64,000 bases of DNA from positions 124,001 to 188,000 of the forward strand of contig NZ_FNJC01000002.1 of the NCBI RefSeq assembly GCF_900104305.1, in the 5' to 3' direction. Shown piece by piece: positions 40,466 to 49,269 of this stretch. A program made the translations under genes and the position numbers. Source of the stretch: Filomicrobium insigne (GTDB lineage Bacteria; Pseudomonadota; Alphaproteobacteria; Rhizobiales; Hyphomicrobiaceae). The notes under the pieces are model-generated. The model was given only the letters and a program-made list of their open reading frames with translations. It did no database searches and had not been told where the DNA came from. Position 1 is the first letter of the stretch. Each line of letters opens with the position of its first letter.

Positions 40466-41032
40466 ATGCGCAAGCTGATTACAGGGCTGTTCGTCGCTGC
40501 TATGTCTTTCGGGGTTGTGGAAGCTCAAGCCTCACAGCAAACCTGGAAATGCGTCGGCGCTTCTTACGTCTGCGGTGGGGCTTCTAAGTCGAAGCTCGGA
40601 ACGAGCGCCCCCAAGCAGCCGTCCGCAAGCTACAGCACGAAAAAGAAGACCAAAAAGTACAGTGCTAAGAGCTCCGGTAAGAAGACCTATTCCAAGGCAG
40701 CCAAGAAATCAGGTTCGTCTAAAACCGCCTATCGCAGCACCGGTCACAAGGCATCCGGCAAGGCGTCCTATTACTGGCAGCCGCAGCGCGTCGCATCCGG
40801 TGGCTGGTTTAACCCCAACGCCATGACCGCTGCTCACAAAACGCTGCCCTTCGGTACGCGTGTACGTGTGACCAACCATCACAATGGTCGCTCCGTCGTC
40901 GTGAAGATCAATGATCGTGGTCCCTACGTGAAGGGCCGCATCATCGACCTGTCCAAAGCCGCTGCTCACTCGATCGGCATGCAGAACGCAGGCGTTGTAC
41001 CGGTCAGCATCGAGGTTCTCGGCAAGAGCTGA
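40466..41032 (+). CDS. rlpA: RlpA-family double-psi beta-barrel protein
   Basis: A 188-aa exported protein: signal peptide 1-22, a short Cys pair (Cys29, Cys36), a Lys/Ser-rich linker (about 45-98) likely to bind polyanionic wall or membrane, and a C-terminal double-psi beta-barrel domain. TAAHKTLPFGTRVRVTN, SVVVKINDRGPY and IDLSKAAAHSIGM are clear RlpA motifs. The usual TASGE segment reads VASGGWF, so the Glu needed for lytic transglycosylase action in P. aeruginosa RlpA is Gly here, while the Asp of INDRGPY remains. It ends at a good terminator. No SPOR domain is present. Confidence 0.88.
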   Translation: MRKLITGLFVAAMSFGVVEAQASQQTWKCVGASYVCGGASKSKLGTSAPKQPSASYSTKKKTKKYSAKSSGKKTYSKAAKKSGSSKTAYRSTGHKASGKASYYWQPQRVASGGWFNPNAMTAAHKTLPFGTRVRVTNHHNGRSVVVKINDRGPYVKGRIIDLSKAAAHSIGMQNAGVVPVSIEVLGKS

Positions 41033-41065
41033 GCCTAAACAATAAAAAAATCACGAAGACTCTGG

Positions 41066-41096
41066 GGCGGTGGAACGACGAGTTCCCCGCCTTTTC
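41066..41096 (+). terminator. Terminator after the RlpA-like gene
   Basis: GGCGG-T-GGAAC pairs with GTTCC-CCGCC (one bulged T) around a 5-nt loop, followed by TTTTCTT. Confidence 0.8.
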
Positions 41097-41318
41097 TTAT
41101 GAACTTTGCGCCGGACGTAGCATCGTTTCACGCCCATCACATTGACGGCACATAAATCGCTCATCGTGCTGACAATCGAACTCACGATTAAAAATTGCGA
41201 GATATTCCGTGCTTGGCGTTTGCCAAGGGCCCGCAAGTAACGGTATTTTCCCGCAAGAAGACAATTCCATTCCGGCTTTTCGCCGGCACCGATCTTGCGC
41301 CTCCAGCCCGGCACGTTA

Positions 41319-42095
41319 ATGAGCGATATTCCTCGGCCTTCCCATCGCGACACGGCAATTGCCATACTTCGCACAGCAATGGTCGAGAAGAAGCTGACAC
41401 AGTCCGAACTCGCTGACGCTGCCGACTGTCATGAAAAAACGGTCCAGAACCTGCTCGCGGGCCGCTCAGTCAGGGACCAGACTCTCTTTGACGTCTGCAT
41501 GGTGCTGGGCCTTGAGTACGCTGACATAAAAGCCGCTTGGACCGGCTCTGTAGTCTCCGGTCCCATGGAACTTCGTGGTGACGGTGGGCTCGCAGCTCCC
41601 GTTTACATGGGCGCTTACACACGGGCAGCGGTCGACCACTACATCGGGTCTTACCTCACTATCCGTCCGGCGTTTTCCAAGCCCGATCTCATTATCGCCT
41701 ACCGGACACAGATCGTTTGGGACCCAGACTGGCCCAGCCTCTTGTTCGAAGAATTCGATCGGCCGGATGTGAACTTCCAGCATCGGGGAAGGATCTACGT
41801 CCCCGCATCCTCGATGTTCATTCATCTCGTGTCATTGACCAAAGGCGCGATGCGTATGGTGATGGTCTCGCAGCTCGATCAAACCGACTATATGCGCGGC
41901 ATCATCTCCACGCTGAACCGGCAGGGCGCCATGCTCGTGCCCGTTGCGTCACCGATCGTCTATGTGAAAACGGAAACGATAAGCCCTGATCAGCTTGGTG
42001 AGATTACATCGGCATCAAAGCACTACGCCAAGTACGCGGAAATTCTGGCCGAGACGGTTCATCAAGGCTACGCCCGTCTCGTCGCCGGCCCCTAA
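41319..42095 (+). CDS. HTH (XRE-type) regulator with an unrecognised C-terminal domain
   Basis: A 258-aa protein. Residues 12-72 form a Cro/C1-type helix-turn-helix (VEKKLTQSELADAADCHEKT, then VQNLLAGRS). The remaining 180 residues form a distinct domain (from AAPVYMGAYTRAAVDHYIG to KHYAKYAEILAETVHQGY) that I cannot name; its mixed strand pattern with Trp, Arg and Tyr suggests a small-molecule or lipid sensor. ATG 41319 has no clear ribosome site but the HTH fixes the frame. It is convergent with the patatin gene, 14 nt between stops. Confidence 0.78.
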   Translation: MSDIPRPSHRDTAIAILRTAMVEKKLTQSELADAADCHEKTVQNLLAGRSVRDQTLFDVCMVLGLEYADIKAAWTGSVVSGPMELRGDGGLAAPVYMGAYTRAAVDHYIGSYLTIRPAFSKPDLIIAYRTQIVWDPDWPSLLFEEFDRPDVNFQHRGRIYVPASSMFIHLVSLTKGAMRMVMVSQLDQTDYMRGIISTLNRQGAMLVPVASPIVYVKTETISPDQLGEITSASKHYAKYAEILAETVHQGYARLVAGP

Positions 42096-42109
42096 GCGAT
42101 TGCTGGAAC

Positions 42110-43198
42110 TCAGCCGGCGATCCGATCCCGGGGCTGAGCCTCTCCGGCTTCGCCGCCCTGCGTAGCCGCTTCATCACGGGCATCAAGAAAACGCGCCTTG
42201 AGGTCGACAGTCGATTTTACGCCGACATCCGCACGATGCCGGTCTAGCCATTTACTGGCTTCCAGCCTGCCGGCCCGCTGCAAATACATAAAGGTTTCCC
42301 AATCCGGTTTGATCTTGGACTCCGGGCTAAGAGAGCTTGTGTAGCGGCCAGCCTCGATGTGGTGGAACCGATGCTTGACCAAACGCGCAAGCCGGCCGCG
42401 AAGCCCGAAACGTCCAAAGTGGCCAACCGCCTCACGCGCTGTCTCGATAATCTCGACATCGCGGATCAACGGCGCATTAAACGTCAGCCTGTTGGCATGA
42501 TCCGCAATTTCTCGCACGCCCGTTGGCAACCCTGATTTCGCCGTAGGATTGAGCTGAACGATCAACGTATCGTTCACAGGGCTCTCACCGGCTAACGTTA
42601 CGATATCGGGGTTGGCTGAAAAGCCGCCATCCCAATATGCTTTGCCATCGATCTCAACGGCATGATGGATCGTAGGCAAGCATGCTGAAGCCAGCACACT
42701 TTCGATTGTGAGTTCGTGATTGCGAAACAAACGCGCACGCCCCGTCGCAATCTCAGTCGCTGCAATCAACAATTGGATGGGTGATCCATCTCGCAAGGCA
42801 TCGAAGTCGATCGCATCGGTCAGAATCCGGCGCAACGGATCGAAGCCCAACGGATTAAAGTCATAGGGTGACCACAAACTGGCAACCTGCGTGAGTGCAG
42901 GTGAACGGCTGAGACTGTAGAGAAATGGATTCATCCGCAGGAGATCAGGTACCCCTGATTTGTAAACGGACTCCCAAACTTCATGCAGTTTAGCGCGTGC
43001 CGCCACGCGACCGCCGTTGACCAATCCGCCTGCGAGAGCAACCGCATTCACTGCTCCGGCACTGGTCGCGCTAACCCAACCAATCTCGATATTTTCTTCT
43101 TCGAGAAGCCGGTCCAGCACGCCCCACGTAAAAGCACCGTGGGCTCCCCCACCCTGCAAAGCCAGATTAATGGTCAACTGATTTTTAAAAATGCGCAC
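42110..43198 (-). CDS. Patatin-like phospholipase
   Basis: A 362-aa lipid acyl hydrolase. The oxyanion motif is LQGGGAHGAF (14-23) and the nucleophile Ser46 sits in SATSAGAVNA, where the first Gly of G-x-S-x-G is Ala. The catalytic Asp190 is in YWDGGFSANP. The C-terminal 150 residues have a conserved-looking helical region (HRFHHIEAGRY). Bacterial members without export signals act on phospholipids or polyhydroxyalkanoates in the cytoplasm. No signal peptide is visible. The gene is convergent with the XRE regulator. Confidence 0.9.
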   Translation of the reverse strand: MRIFKNQLTINLALQGGGAHGAFTWGVLDRLLEEENIEIGWVSATSAGAVNAVALAGGLVNGGRVAARAKLHEVWESVYKSGVPDLLRMNPFLYSLSRSPALTQVASLWSPYDFNPLGFDPLRRILTDAIDFDALRDGSPIQLLIAATEIATGRARLFRNHELTIESVLASACLPTIHHAVEIDGKAYWDGGFSANPDIVTLAGESPVNDTLIVQLNPTAKSGLPTGVREIADHANRLTFNAPLIRDVEIIETAREAVGHFGRFGLRGRLARLVKHRFHHIEAGRYTSSLSPESKIKPDWETFMYLQRAGRLEASKWLDRHRADVGVKSTVDLKARFLDARDEAATQGGEAGEAQPRDRIAG

Positions 43199-43517
43199 GA
43201 TTGCGGAGCACCCCCTTCATAAGGCCTTCAACGGCAATGACTAGTGAAGACTACGGACGAACAATAATGCCCATCCAGACCCAGACATGGACGCAGATCG
43301 GCCCGTGAGGGCTTGCCCTTAGTGAACTGAAATACGGTTTCCAACCGCCACGCGTCTCTCACCATAGATCAAGAATGGCGCACTGTGCGATCAACTCCAC
43401 TGCGACACACTAGGTCTTCACAATCACGTTGCCGAGAGACCATAGCTATCAAGATCTGCGCTAGGCATATCCACGCACTATTCCGCCGAACAAAGGCAAA
43501 TCCTGCTGGAGTGACAA
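43199..43517. other. Intergenic region without a recognised gene
   Basis: A 319-nt gap between the divergent patatin and PP2C-type genes. I see no RNA gene, terminator or long repeat; it presumably holds two promoters. Confidence 0.5.
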
Positions 43518-44369
43518 ATGGTCTTCGAAGTCATCGACAGTATCTCCCTCGCGTCAGGTGAGGCGAACGAGGATCGCTACGGACATTGCGGCGGACTAAT
43601 GGCATGGGTCATCGATGGCGCCACTGACGTCATAGAAACACCACTGATCGGCAGTGGGACCGACGCCGCTTGGTTTGCGGAAGCAGTTCATCGCACTATC
43701 TCAACCGCCGCACTAATGCCGCCGGAGCACCTCGACGACTTTCCGGCGCGGATATGCGAAACCGTCGCTGCAGCATTCGATCGCGCAATCACGCGCCAAC
43801 CTGCCGGCCGGCATGAATATCCGTCTGCGACAACAATGATCATTCGCGCCAATGGTGATCGCGTCGACTATGTCGCGGTTGGTGACTGCGCGTTGATCGC
43901 ACAAGCCGATGGGAACACGCACACCGTCGGGCTAGGAGGCGCGGAGGCCGGTGATCGGTCGACGGCAAAAGTCGTTGTTAGCCTTCAAGAGCAGAATGCA
44001 ACTGCCTCACACGACGAGGTGAAAGCGCTCATATGGCCGAAGATTCGAAAACGCCGCGCAAAAATCAATTTGCCGGACGGATACGGTGCTCTGTCCATAA
44101 CACCACCGCCGCCGAAGTTTGTCGCAACCGGTAGCCTCGATGTCACGCCAGGTGATCATATCTTGATTGCAAGCGATGGCCTCACGCGCTTGAGCGAACT
44201 TTACCAACGTTACAAGCCAAACGAATTGATCGACGCCGCCATCACACGTGGCCTAGAGGCGATCGTAAGAGAACTACGCGAAATCGAAATTGCGGATGCG
44301 TCTTGCAAAAGCCATCCACGTGTCAAAGCAACGGACGACGCCACCGGAATACTCCTGAAGATCATTTGA
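43518..44369 (+). CDS. PP2C-type protein phosphatase
   Basis: A 283-aa cytoplasmic Ser/Thr phosphatase of the PPM/PP2C family. Metal-ligand motifs are visible: ANEDRYGHCGGLMAWVIDGATD (Asp33-Gly34), YVAVGDCALI, LIASDGLTRL and the final KATDDATGILL. Sequence length is close to the minimal PP2C fold. A good GGAG lies six nt before ATG 43518. No kinase gene is adjacent, so the target is unknown. It is convergent with the DUF302 gene. Confidence 0.87.
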   Translation: MVFEVIDSISLASGEANEDRYGHCGGLMAWVIDGATDVIETPLIGSGTDAAWFAEAVHRTISTAALMPPEHLDDFPARICETVAAAFDRAITRQPAGRHEYPSATTMIIRANGDRVDYVAVGDCALIAQADGNTHTVGLGGAEAGDRSTAKVVVSLQEQNATASHDEVKALIWPKIRKRRAKINLPDGYGALSITPPPPKFVATGSLDVTPGDHILIASDGLTRLSELYQRYKPNELIDAAITRGLEAIVRELREIEIADASCKSHPRVKATDDATGILLKII

Positions 44370-44398
44370 TCTCGGCGCAATCAAAAATAAGATAACTT

Positions 44399-44863
44399 TT
44401 ATTCCGCAGCTTCTTTGATGATTGACTCCAGAAGTTTGTCGACATTCTCCAGCGCTTTGCTGGAAGCTTCCCCTTTCCCTGCTCCCGGTCGGCGATACCC
44501 GACATGAACGACACCGGGTTCGGCGGCCGTTTCGTAGACAAACACAATGAACGGGCAAAAGCCGACGTTGGTAGGATCCGCCTCCATCATCTCCCGCGAC
44601 AGCTTCGCCGAGCAGAATAAAAAGAATTTGGAACCGGTATAAATCGTCTTTGTCGAACCGACATCTCCACCGGTTCGCTCAAGCATTTTGTTCACCTCGC
44701 CGCTGTAGTCGATCGTCAATCCCTGATTGATGATCGCACTCTCGACATAAGCGGCAACATCAGCGAACGACTCCTGCGTTGAAACGCTGTTGAACTCTGA
44801 CGCGCGTACAGCCTGAGGCAGAAAAAACGTTGCCATGAGAATGAGGTGAAACAGCCGTTTCAT
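44399..44863 (-). CDS. Exported DUF302 protein
   Basis: A 154-aa protein with a signal peptide (MKRLFHLILMATFFLPQAVRA). The mature part contains a DUF302-type pattern (ESFADVAAYVESAIINQGL...IDYSGEVNKML and FLFCSAKLSREMMEADP), with CPFIVFVYE as its core strand. DUF302 proteins are small alpha/beta proteins of unknown role. ATG 44863 follows GGAG; an earlier ATG at 44914 overlaps the phoD-like stop region. It is the last gene of a five-gene minus-strand unit. Confidence 0.78.
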   Translation of the reverse strand: MKRLFHLILMATFFLPQAVRASEFNSVSTQESFADVAAYVESAIINQGLTIDYSGEVNKMLERTGGDVGSTKTIYTGSKFFLFCSAKLSREMMEADPTNVGFCPFIVFVYETAAEPGVVHVGYRRPGAGKGEASSKALENVDKLLESIIKEAAE

Positions 44864-44914
44864 TTTCTTGTTCTCCGCATTGTCCTGCCCTCGCAACAAC
44901 CGGCCCGCGGGCAC

Positions 44915-46195
44915 TCACTGTTCGATACCGAGATCCGCAAATTTAAATCGTAGAGACTCCAACGTCTCACCGTTGACACCTTTAATTGTCAGCGCCACCT
45001 GCGCGCGCTCCCAGTCAATATCAACGAGACCAAAATTCGCCTCGCTGAATAACGCCGTAAGCAGCTCATCGGTTCTCCCGTCGCGTGACGGCCCATAGGG
45101 CCGGTTAAGCGAACTCGCTGTAAGTTCGGGCACGACCTGGCTGCCATTCACTGTCGTATAATAAATCGCCGACGCATGCCGGTCTCCCGAAAGCAGGATC
45201 GTACCCCTGGCGCCGACATCTCCCAAGAGCTGCAAAAGACGTGCGCGTTCCTTCGCCAGATTGCCCCAGCGTTCAAAGCCATGACCTTCCGACAAAACCT
45301 GTATCGATGAGATCAGGAGACGTATCTTGGCTGGCTTCTTGAGTTCTGCCTCGAGCCAGTGCCATTGCGCTTCTCCCAGCATCGTCTGGTCCGGGTCGAA
45401 GGACGGTTCATAACGCCCCCAGAACGGGAATAGGTCGCCTTTGACCTTGAGAGCACTCCGAAAGGAACGCGTGTCGAGCATGATAATCTGCACGCGCGCA
45501 TCATCGGGCCCAAAATATCGCGAATAATAAATCCCACCTGCAGGCTGAGGCGGTGCCATTTTCCAGAAATCGAGAAAGAGCTCAGTCGATAGCTCCCGAT
45601 GCTGGAAATCCGCGCCTCCGTCATTAAGACCGTAATCGTGATCATCCCATGTGGCGAGAAACGGCAACGCGGCACGCGCTGTTGCGAATTCGGGTTGAAC
45701 GGCCTGCATGCGGTAGGCCTCGATCAGCTCATCCCCACCTGAGCTTTTGATATCCCCATAAACATTGTCGCCGAGCATGAGAAAAAGCTCTGGCCTTTGC
45801 TTGAGCCCAAGAACACCTTCCCAAATGGGCTGCGGGTGCAATTGGCTGAGACACGATCCAACCCCGATGCGAGTGAGCCGAGTTTGAGCATCCAATTCGA
45901 GCCAGGGCGTTTGCGGCGCAACAGATGTTTCTCGTACAGCTTCGGGAAAATCGGCTTGAGAAGCGGAAACTTCGGGCGTCCGCACCTCGATCTCCGCCGG
46001 CATCGATGCTGAGCGCGTTGCCGTATCGCCGTCTGAAACGGCCGAGACAATTAGCAGGACCCCGACAACAAGCATCACCAACGGAATGCCAACAGCAAAC
46101 CAAATCATATGCGAGGAACGAGACTTAGCTACTTGCAGTGTATTTCCCGAATTCGGAGAGGAGTGTGGAGAAGAGGTGTCGGGATCGTCACGCAC
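44915..46195 (-). CDS. Membrane-anchored PhoD-like phosphatase
   Basis: A 426-aa alkaline phosphatase D-type metalloenzyme. A disordered N-terminus, one transmembrane helix (about 30-52) and a periplasmic catalytic domain are seen. Metal motifs are MLGDNVYGD (140-148), ATWDDHDYGLNDG (181-193) and LLSGDRHAS. PhoD-family enzymes cleave phosphodiesters with Fe/Ca metal centres. Starts at GTG 46195 with GAGGA upstream; no Tat signal is visible, unlike classic PhoD. It follows the 60-aa gene by 79 nt. Confidence 0.88.
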   Translation of the reverse strand: MRDDPDTSSPHSSPNSGNTLQVAKSRSSHMIWFAVGIPLVMLVVGVLLIVSAVSDGDTATRSASMPAEIEVRTPEVSASQADFPEAVRETSVAPQTPWLELDAQTRLTRIGVGSCLSQLHPQPIWEGVLGLKQRPELFLMLGDNVYGDIKSSGGDELIEAYRMQAVQPEFATARAALPFLATWDDHDYGLNDGGADFQHRELSTELFLDFWKMAPPQPAGGIYYSRYFGPDDARVQIIMLDTRSFRSALKVKGDLFPFWGRYEPSFDPDQTMLGEAQWHWLEAELKKPAKIRLLISSIQVLSEGHGFERWGNLAKERARLLQLLGDVGARGTILLSGDRHASAIYYTTVNGSQVVPELTASSLNRPYGPSRDGRTDELLTALFSEANFGLVDIDWERAQVALTIKGVNGETLESLRFKFADLGIEQ

Positions 46196-46274
46196 AAATC
46201 GGTCCTCAACTCAGGTCATGCAGCGCCACTCGCGGTTCTAAAATCGCGAGGCGATATCGCAACAAAGTAGGTGC

Positions 46275-46457
46275 TCAACCGCAAATCAGTGTGACAAGGG
46301 CGGAGAGATCCGCCAGCAGAGCGTCCCCACGCACCGCTATGAGATAAAGGCCCCCGGCGATCACCAGTCCGACGACAGCGAAGACCACGCGCCGAACCCA
46401 CGATGGCATAGCGAGATCGCCGGAAGTCACGATCCGATCGTCAGCATGGTTGTTCAT
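46275..46457 (-). CDS. 60-aa single-span membrane protein
   Basis: Starts MNNHADDRIVTSGDLAMPSW, then one hydrophobic helix (about residues 21-42) and a second, weaker hydrophobic end (47-59). ATG 46457 overlaps the MFS stop (ATGA), indicating coupled translation, and the coordinates are below the size most gene finders trust. It lies between an MFS transporter and a membrane-anchored phosphatase. It may be an accessory subunit of either; this is context only. Confidence 0.65.
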   Translation of the reverse strand: MNNHADDRIVTSGDLAMPSWVRRVVFAVVGLVIAGGLYLIAVRGDALLADLSALVTLICG

Positions 46458-47719
46458 GGCTCTGCCACTCCACGTAGGGGCGATGCACCCGCTGTCGCCA
46501 TCTGCGGATTCAACCGCGCCACTGGCCGCTCTACGATAGGCCAGTGAACGATCGCAGCAAATAGCCCAAGCGCGATCGAGATCCACCACATCGCATCATA
46601 GGACTGGAAGCGATCATAAATCGCGCCGCCAAGCCACACACCCAGAAACGATCCGATCTGATGCGAAAAAAAGACAACGCCGTAAAGCATGGTCAACCAT
46701 TTCGCCCCGAAAAACGTTGCGATCAGCCCACTGGTTAGCGGAATGGTCGACAACCATAGGACGCCGAGGAGACCACTGAGAATGATAATCGTCGGCCCAT
46801 TCATAGGCAGATACAGGAAGCCGAAGAAGATGAAGACGCGGCAAATGTAAATGAGGCTGAGCCCGTAGCGCTTTGGCAGTCTGCGGCCCCATTGACCTGC
46901 GAGATAGGTCCCCAAAAGGTTACCCACACCGACAGCCGTCAGCCCCCACACACCGATCTCAGGACCCAGCCCCTGATCCGCAACGAACGGCGGCAAATGC
47001 GTTGCGTAAAAGATGACGTGAAATCCGCAAACAAAAAATCCGAGATTGAGGAGCCAGAAACTCGGCAGCCGCATCGCTTCCCGGAAAGCCTCGCCTGCCG
47101 ATTGAGCCGAACTCTGCGTCGCCTCGTAAGTCGCACCTCCGCACAGCGGCCATACGAGCAACAGAATAATCATCGCTGTGCCCGCAAGCACGATGAGGCT
47201 TGTCTGCCAGCCCAGCGCCTCCATCAGCAGATGAGAATACGGCAACGCCAGAAGCAGCCCGATGCCTGCACCAATGCCAACCGTCGCGATTGCAGCCGTC
47301 CGCTCTTCCGGCGGAGCTGCCCGGCCGACGGCTCCAACGGTCGCGTTGATGCCCGCTCCGGCGACCCCAAGCCCCAAGGCAACGCCAGACCAGATCAGAT
47401 CCATTTCTGTCTTGGCCCAACACATCAGCAGCATGCCAACCGCCGTCGACACCGCACCGAACACAATGACGCGCCCCGCACCATACTTGTCAGATATGAT
47501 CCCGAGAAATGGGGCGGCCATGCCCCATACGAGATTAGCCAGCGCAATCGCCAGCGCGAAAGCTTCGCGGCCCAAAGACAACGCCTCGGAAACCGGAACG
47601 ACATAAAGTCCCATAACCTGCCTGAGACCCATACCAATCGCGGCAATACTTGCCGCAGACAGAACGAGCAGCCAAAGCGGGCGCGCGTGAAATGGTTTAC
47701 GCGCCTCAAGGACGGTCAT
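46454..47719 (-). CDS. MFS transporter (monocarboxylate-transporter-like)
   Basis: A 421-aa transporter with 12 predicted spans. The first-half signature GIISDKYGAGRVIVFGA is the MFS motif A loop, and GAINATVGAVGRAAPPEERTAAIA-like sequence (about 120-145) and FFSHQIGSFLGVWLGGAIYD near the end suggest the monocarboxylate/oxalate-formate type. Substrate is unknown. Its ATG overlaps the stop of the metallophosphoesterase gene (ATGA) and its stop overlaps the next start, so the three genes are translated as a unit. Confidence 0.9.
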   Translation of the reverse strand: MTVLEARKPFHARPLWLLVLSAASIAAIGMGLRQVMGLYVVPVSEALSLGREAFALAIALANLVWGMAAPFLGIISDKYGAGRVIVFGAVSTAVGMLLMCWAKTEMDLIWSGVALGLGVAGAGINATVGAVGRAAPPEERTAAIATVGIGAGIGLLLALPYSHLLMEALGWQTSLIVLAGTAMIILLLVWPLCGGATYEATQSSAQSAGEAFREAMRLPSFWLLNLGFFVCGFHVIFYATHLPPFVADQGLGPEIGVWGLTAVGVGNLLGTYLAGQWGRRLPKRYGLSLIYICRVFIFFGFLYLPMNGPTIIILSGLLGVLWLSTIPLTSGLIATFFGAKWLTMLYGVVFFSHQIGSFLGVWLGGAIYDRFQSYDAMWWISIALGLFAAIVHWPIVERPVARLNPQMATAGASPLRGVAEP

Positions 47720-48669
47720 TTTGATGCTCCGGTTTCAATTTGGTGCGGCGAGAGTTCAGTCCGTTCGAGTTCGACGATTGGGCCGTTGTTTTTCTTGAGC
47801 CCCCGGCCGACAAGATCAATCCGGTCTACGTCCTCTCGGCGCGTAAACCTCAGCAAATTATATCGCGCAAGCACGCCAACGTCCTTTGCAATCGCATAGG
47901 AACCCGACGCAATTCCTATAACGGGTATTTTCCCACGTTTACCATCCGCATAAGTCCGCATATTGCGGTGATTATGCCCATGCAAAACGAGCTCGGCGCC
48001 ATGCTGTTCTAATACCTCTCGAAACTCGTGTGCATCAACGAGTGCACGCCTCGGCGAAGCCTGCCCAGGCAACGGTGGATGGTGTATCAAAACAACACGG
48101 ACGAGACCGTCTGCACGTAATTTATCGAGAATTCGTCCAAGCGCCGAGCGCTGCTTTTGGCCAACACGACCCGCCGCTACGAACACCGGAGTGGGAATTG
48201 CCGAATTGACCCCAACCAACGCGACATGACCAATTCGCCGCACATAAGGAAAGCCACTGTCACCCACTGAAAAAGCGGCACCGTAGCTGTCCGGCGACAT
48301 GTAGTCGGCCCAACGCTGCACCCCCTCGTCACGGCGCATCGGCACATAGATGTCGTGGTTTCCGGGAATGACACTGACAGCGTCGGGTGAGCCCAGATTT
48401 TCTAGCCAGAGACGCGCAGCGGCCAGTTCTTGCGGCAACCCAACGTTCACGAGATCTCCGGTCACGGCGATATGATCCGGCGTCTGCGCCTTCATATCGG
48501 CAACGATATCTGCGACGATATCGGCCCGGCACACCCGTTTGCGCGAGCGATGCCAATTGATATAGCCAAGTGCGCGCTTCACATTCCAATGACGCGGTCC
48601 GAATCCCGCAATGGGCGAAAGGTGGACATCTGAGATGTGCGCGATCGTTACAGTGTTTTCTCGTACCAC
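47716..48669 (-). CDS. Calcineurin-like metallophosphoesterase
   Basis: A 317-aa cytoplasmic phosphoesterase. The five metal motifs are clear: HISDVHL (11-17), VTGDLVN, IPGNHDIY, IHHPPLPG and LHGHNHRN. It most resembles 3',5'-cyclic nucleotide or lipid-precursor phosphoesterases of the Icc/YkoQ type; the exact substrate cannot be read. Starts at GTG 48669 with GGAG seven nt before. It is the first gene of the five-gene minus unit and divergent from the Nudix gene, with 63 nt between starts. Confidence 0.9.
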   Translation of the reverse strand: MVRENTVTIAHISDVHLSPIAGFGPRHWNVKRALGYINWHRSRKRVCRADIVADIVADMKAQTPDHIAVTGDLVNVGLPQELAAARLWLENLGSPDAVSVIPGNHDIYVPMRRDEGVQRWADYMSPDSYGAAFSVGDSGFPYVRRIGHVALVGVNSAIPTPVFVAAGRVGQKQRSALGRILDKLRADGLVRVVLIHHPPLPGQASPRRALVDAHEFREVLEQHGAELVLHGHNHRNMRTYADGKRGKIPVIGIASGSYAIAKDVGVLARYNLLRFTRREDVDRIDLVGRGLKKNNGPIVELERTELSPHQIETGASK

Positions 48670-48732
48670 CAGCCTGCTCCAGACGGCCCAAATTCATTGC
48701 CAGCGAACGGATCTACGTAAAAGGATTAGCCC

Positions 48733-49194
48733 GTGCCAATATCCTGGATTTTGAAACGCGCGCGCCAATCTTACTGGCGCATGACCCGCCCCCTCACCAT
48801 CGGTGCTCAAGGGTGTGTCATAGCACCGGACCGCCGAATTCTTTTGATCCGCCATACCTACAGGCCGGGTTGGCACTTTCCGGGAGGCGGCGTTGAAAAG
48901 AACGAGACCATCGAGACGGCACTAGCCCGAGAACTGAAAGAGGAAGCCGGCATTCAAATGACGGGGCGCCCCCAACTCTTCGGCATATATGCGAATTTTC
49001 GCTACTTTCCCAGTGATCACATTGCACTCTTCGTAGTTCGGGAATGGCAGCAACCCGTCGCCCCGAAGCCAAATTTTGAGATCGCCGAACACGGCTTTTT
49101 CCCGATAGACGCCCTGCCAGAACAAATCCACGCCTCAACACGCGCCAGAATTGACGAAATCAAAGGATCTGTATCCGTGGCAGAACTCTGGTAG
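48733..49194 (+). CDS. Nudix hydrolase
   Basis: A 153-aa enzyme that hydrolyses nucleoside diphosphates linked to another moiety. The Nudix box is perfect: G52-x5-E58-x7-REL-K-EEAGI (52-74). The short N-terminus before LTIGAQGCVIAPDRRILLIRH is not a signal peptide. The substrate is unclear; related proteins act on NDP-sugars or NADH-like compounds. It begins at GTG 48733 after AAAGGA. Confidence 0.93.
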   Translation: MPISWILKRARQSYWRMTRPLTIGAQGCVIAPDRRILLIRHTYRPGWHFPGGGVEKNETIETALARELKEEAGIQMTGRPQLFGIYANFRYFPSDHIALFVVREWQQPVAPKPNFEIAEHGFFPIDALPEQIHASTRARIDEIKGSVSVAELW

Positions 49195-49269
49195 ACAATC
49201 CACCTCTACCCACCCGCCAATCGAGCGAAAGAAGCGACAAGAAAAAACCACCCTGAGGACCACACGCTC

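Noticed and set aside
46892-47899. A 335-codon plus-strand frame opposite the MFS gene
   Set aside because: Arg/Gln/Asn-rich composition of an antisense frame; no ribosome site; covered by the MFS gene and its overlaps.
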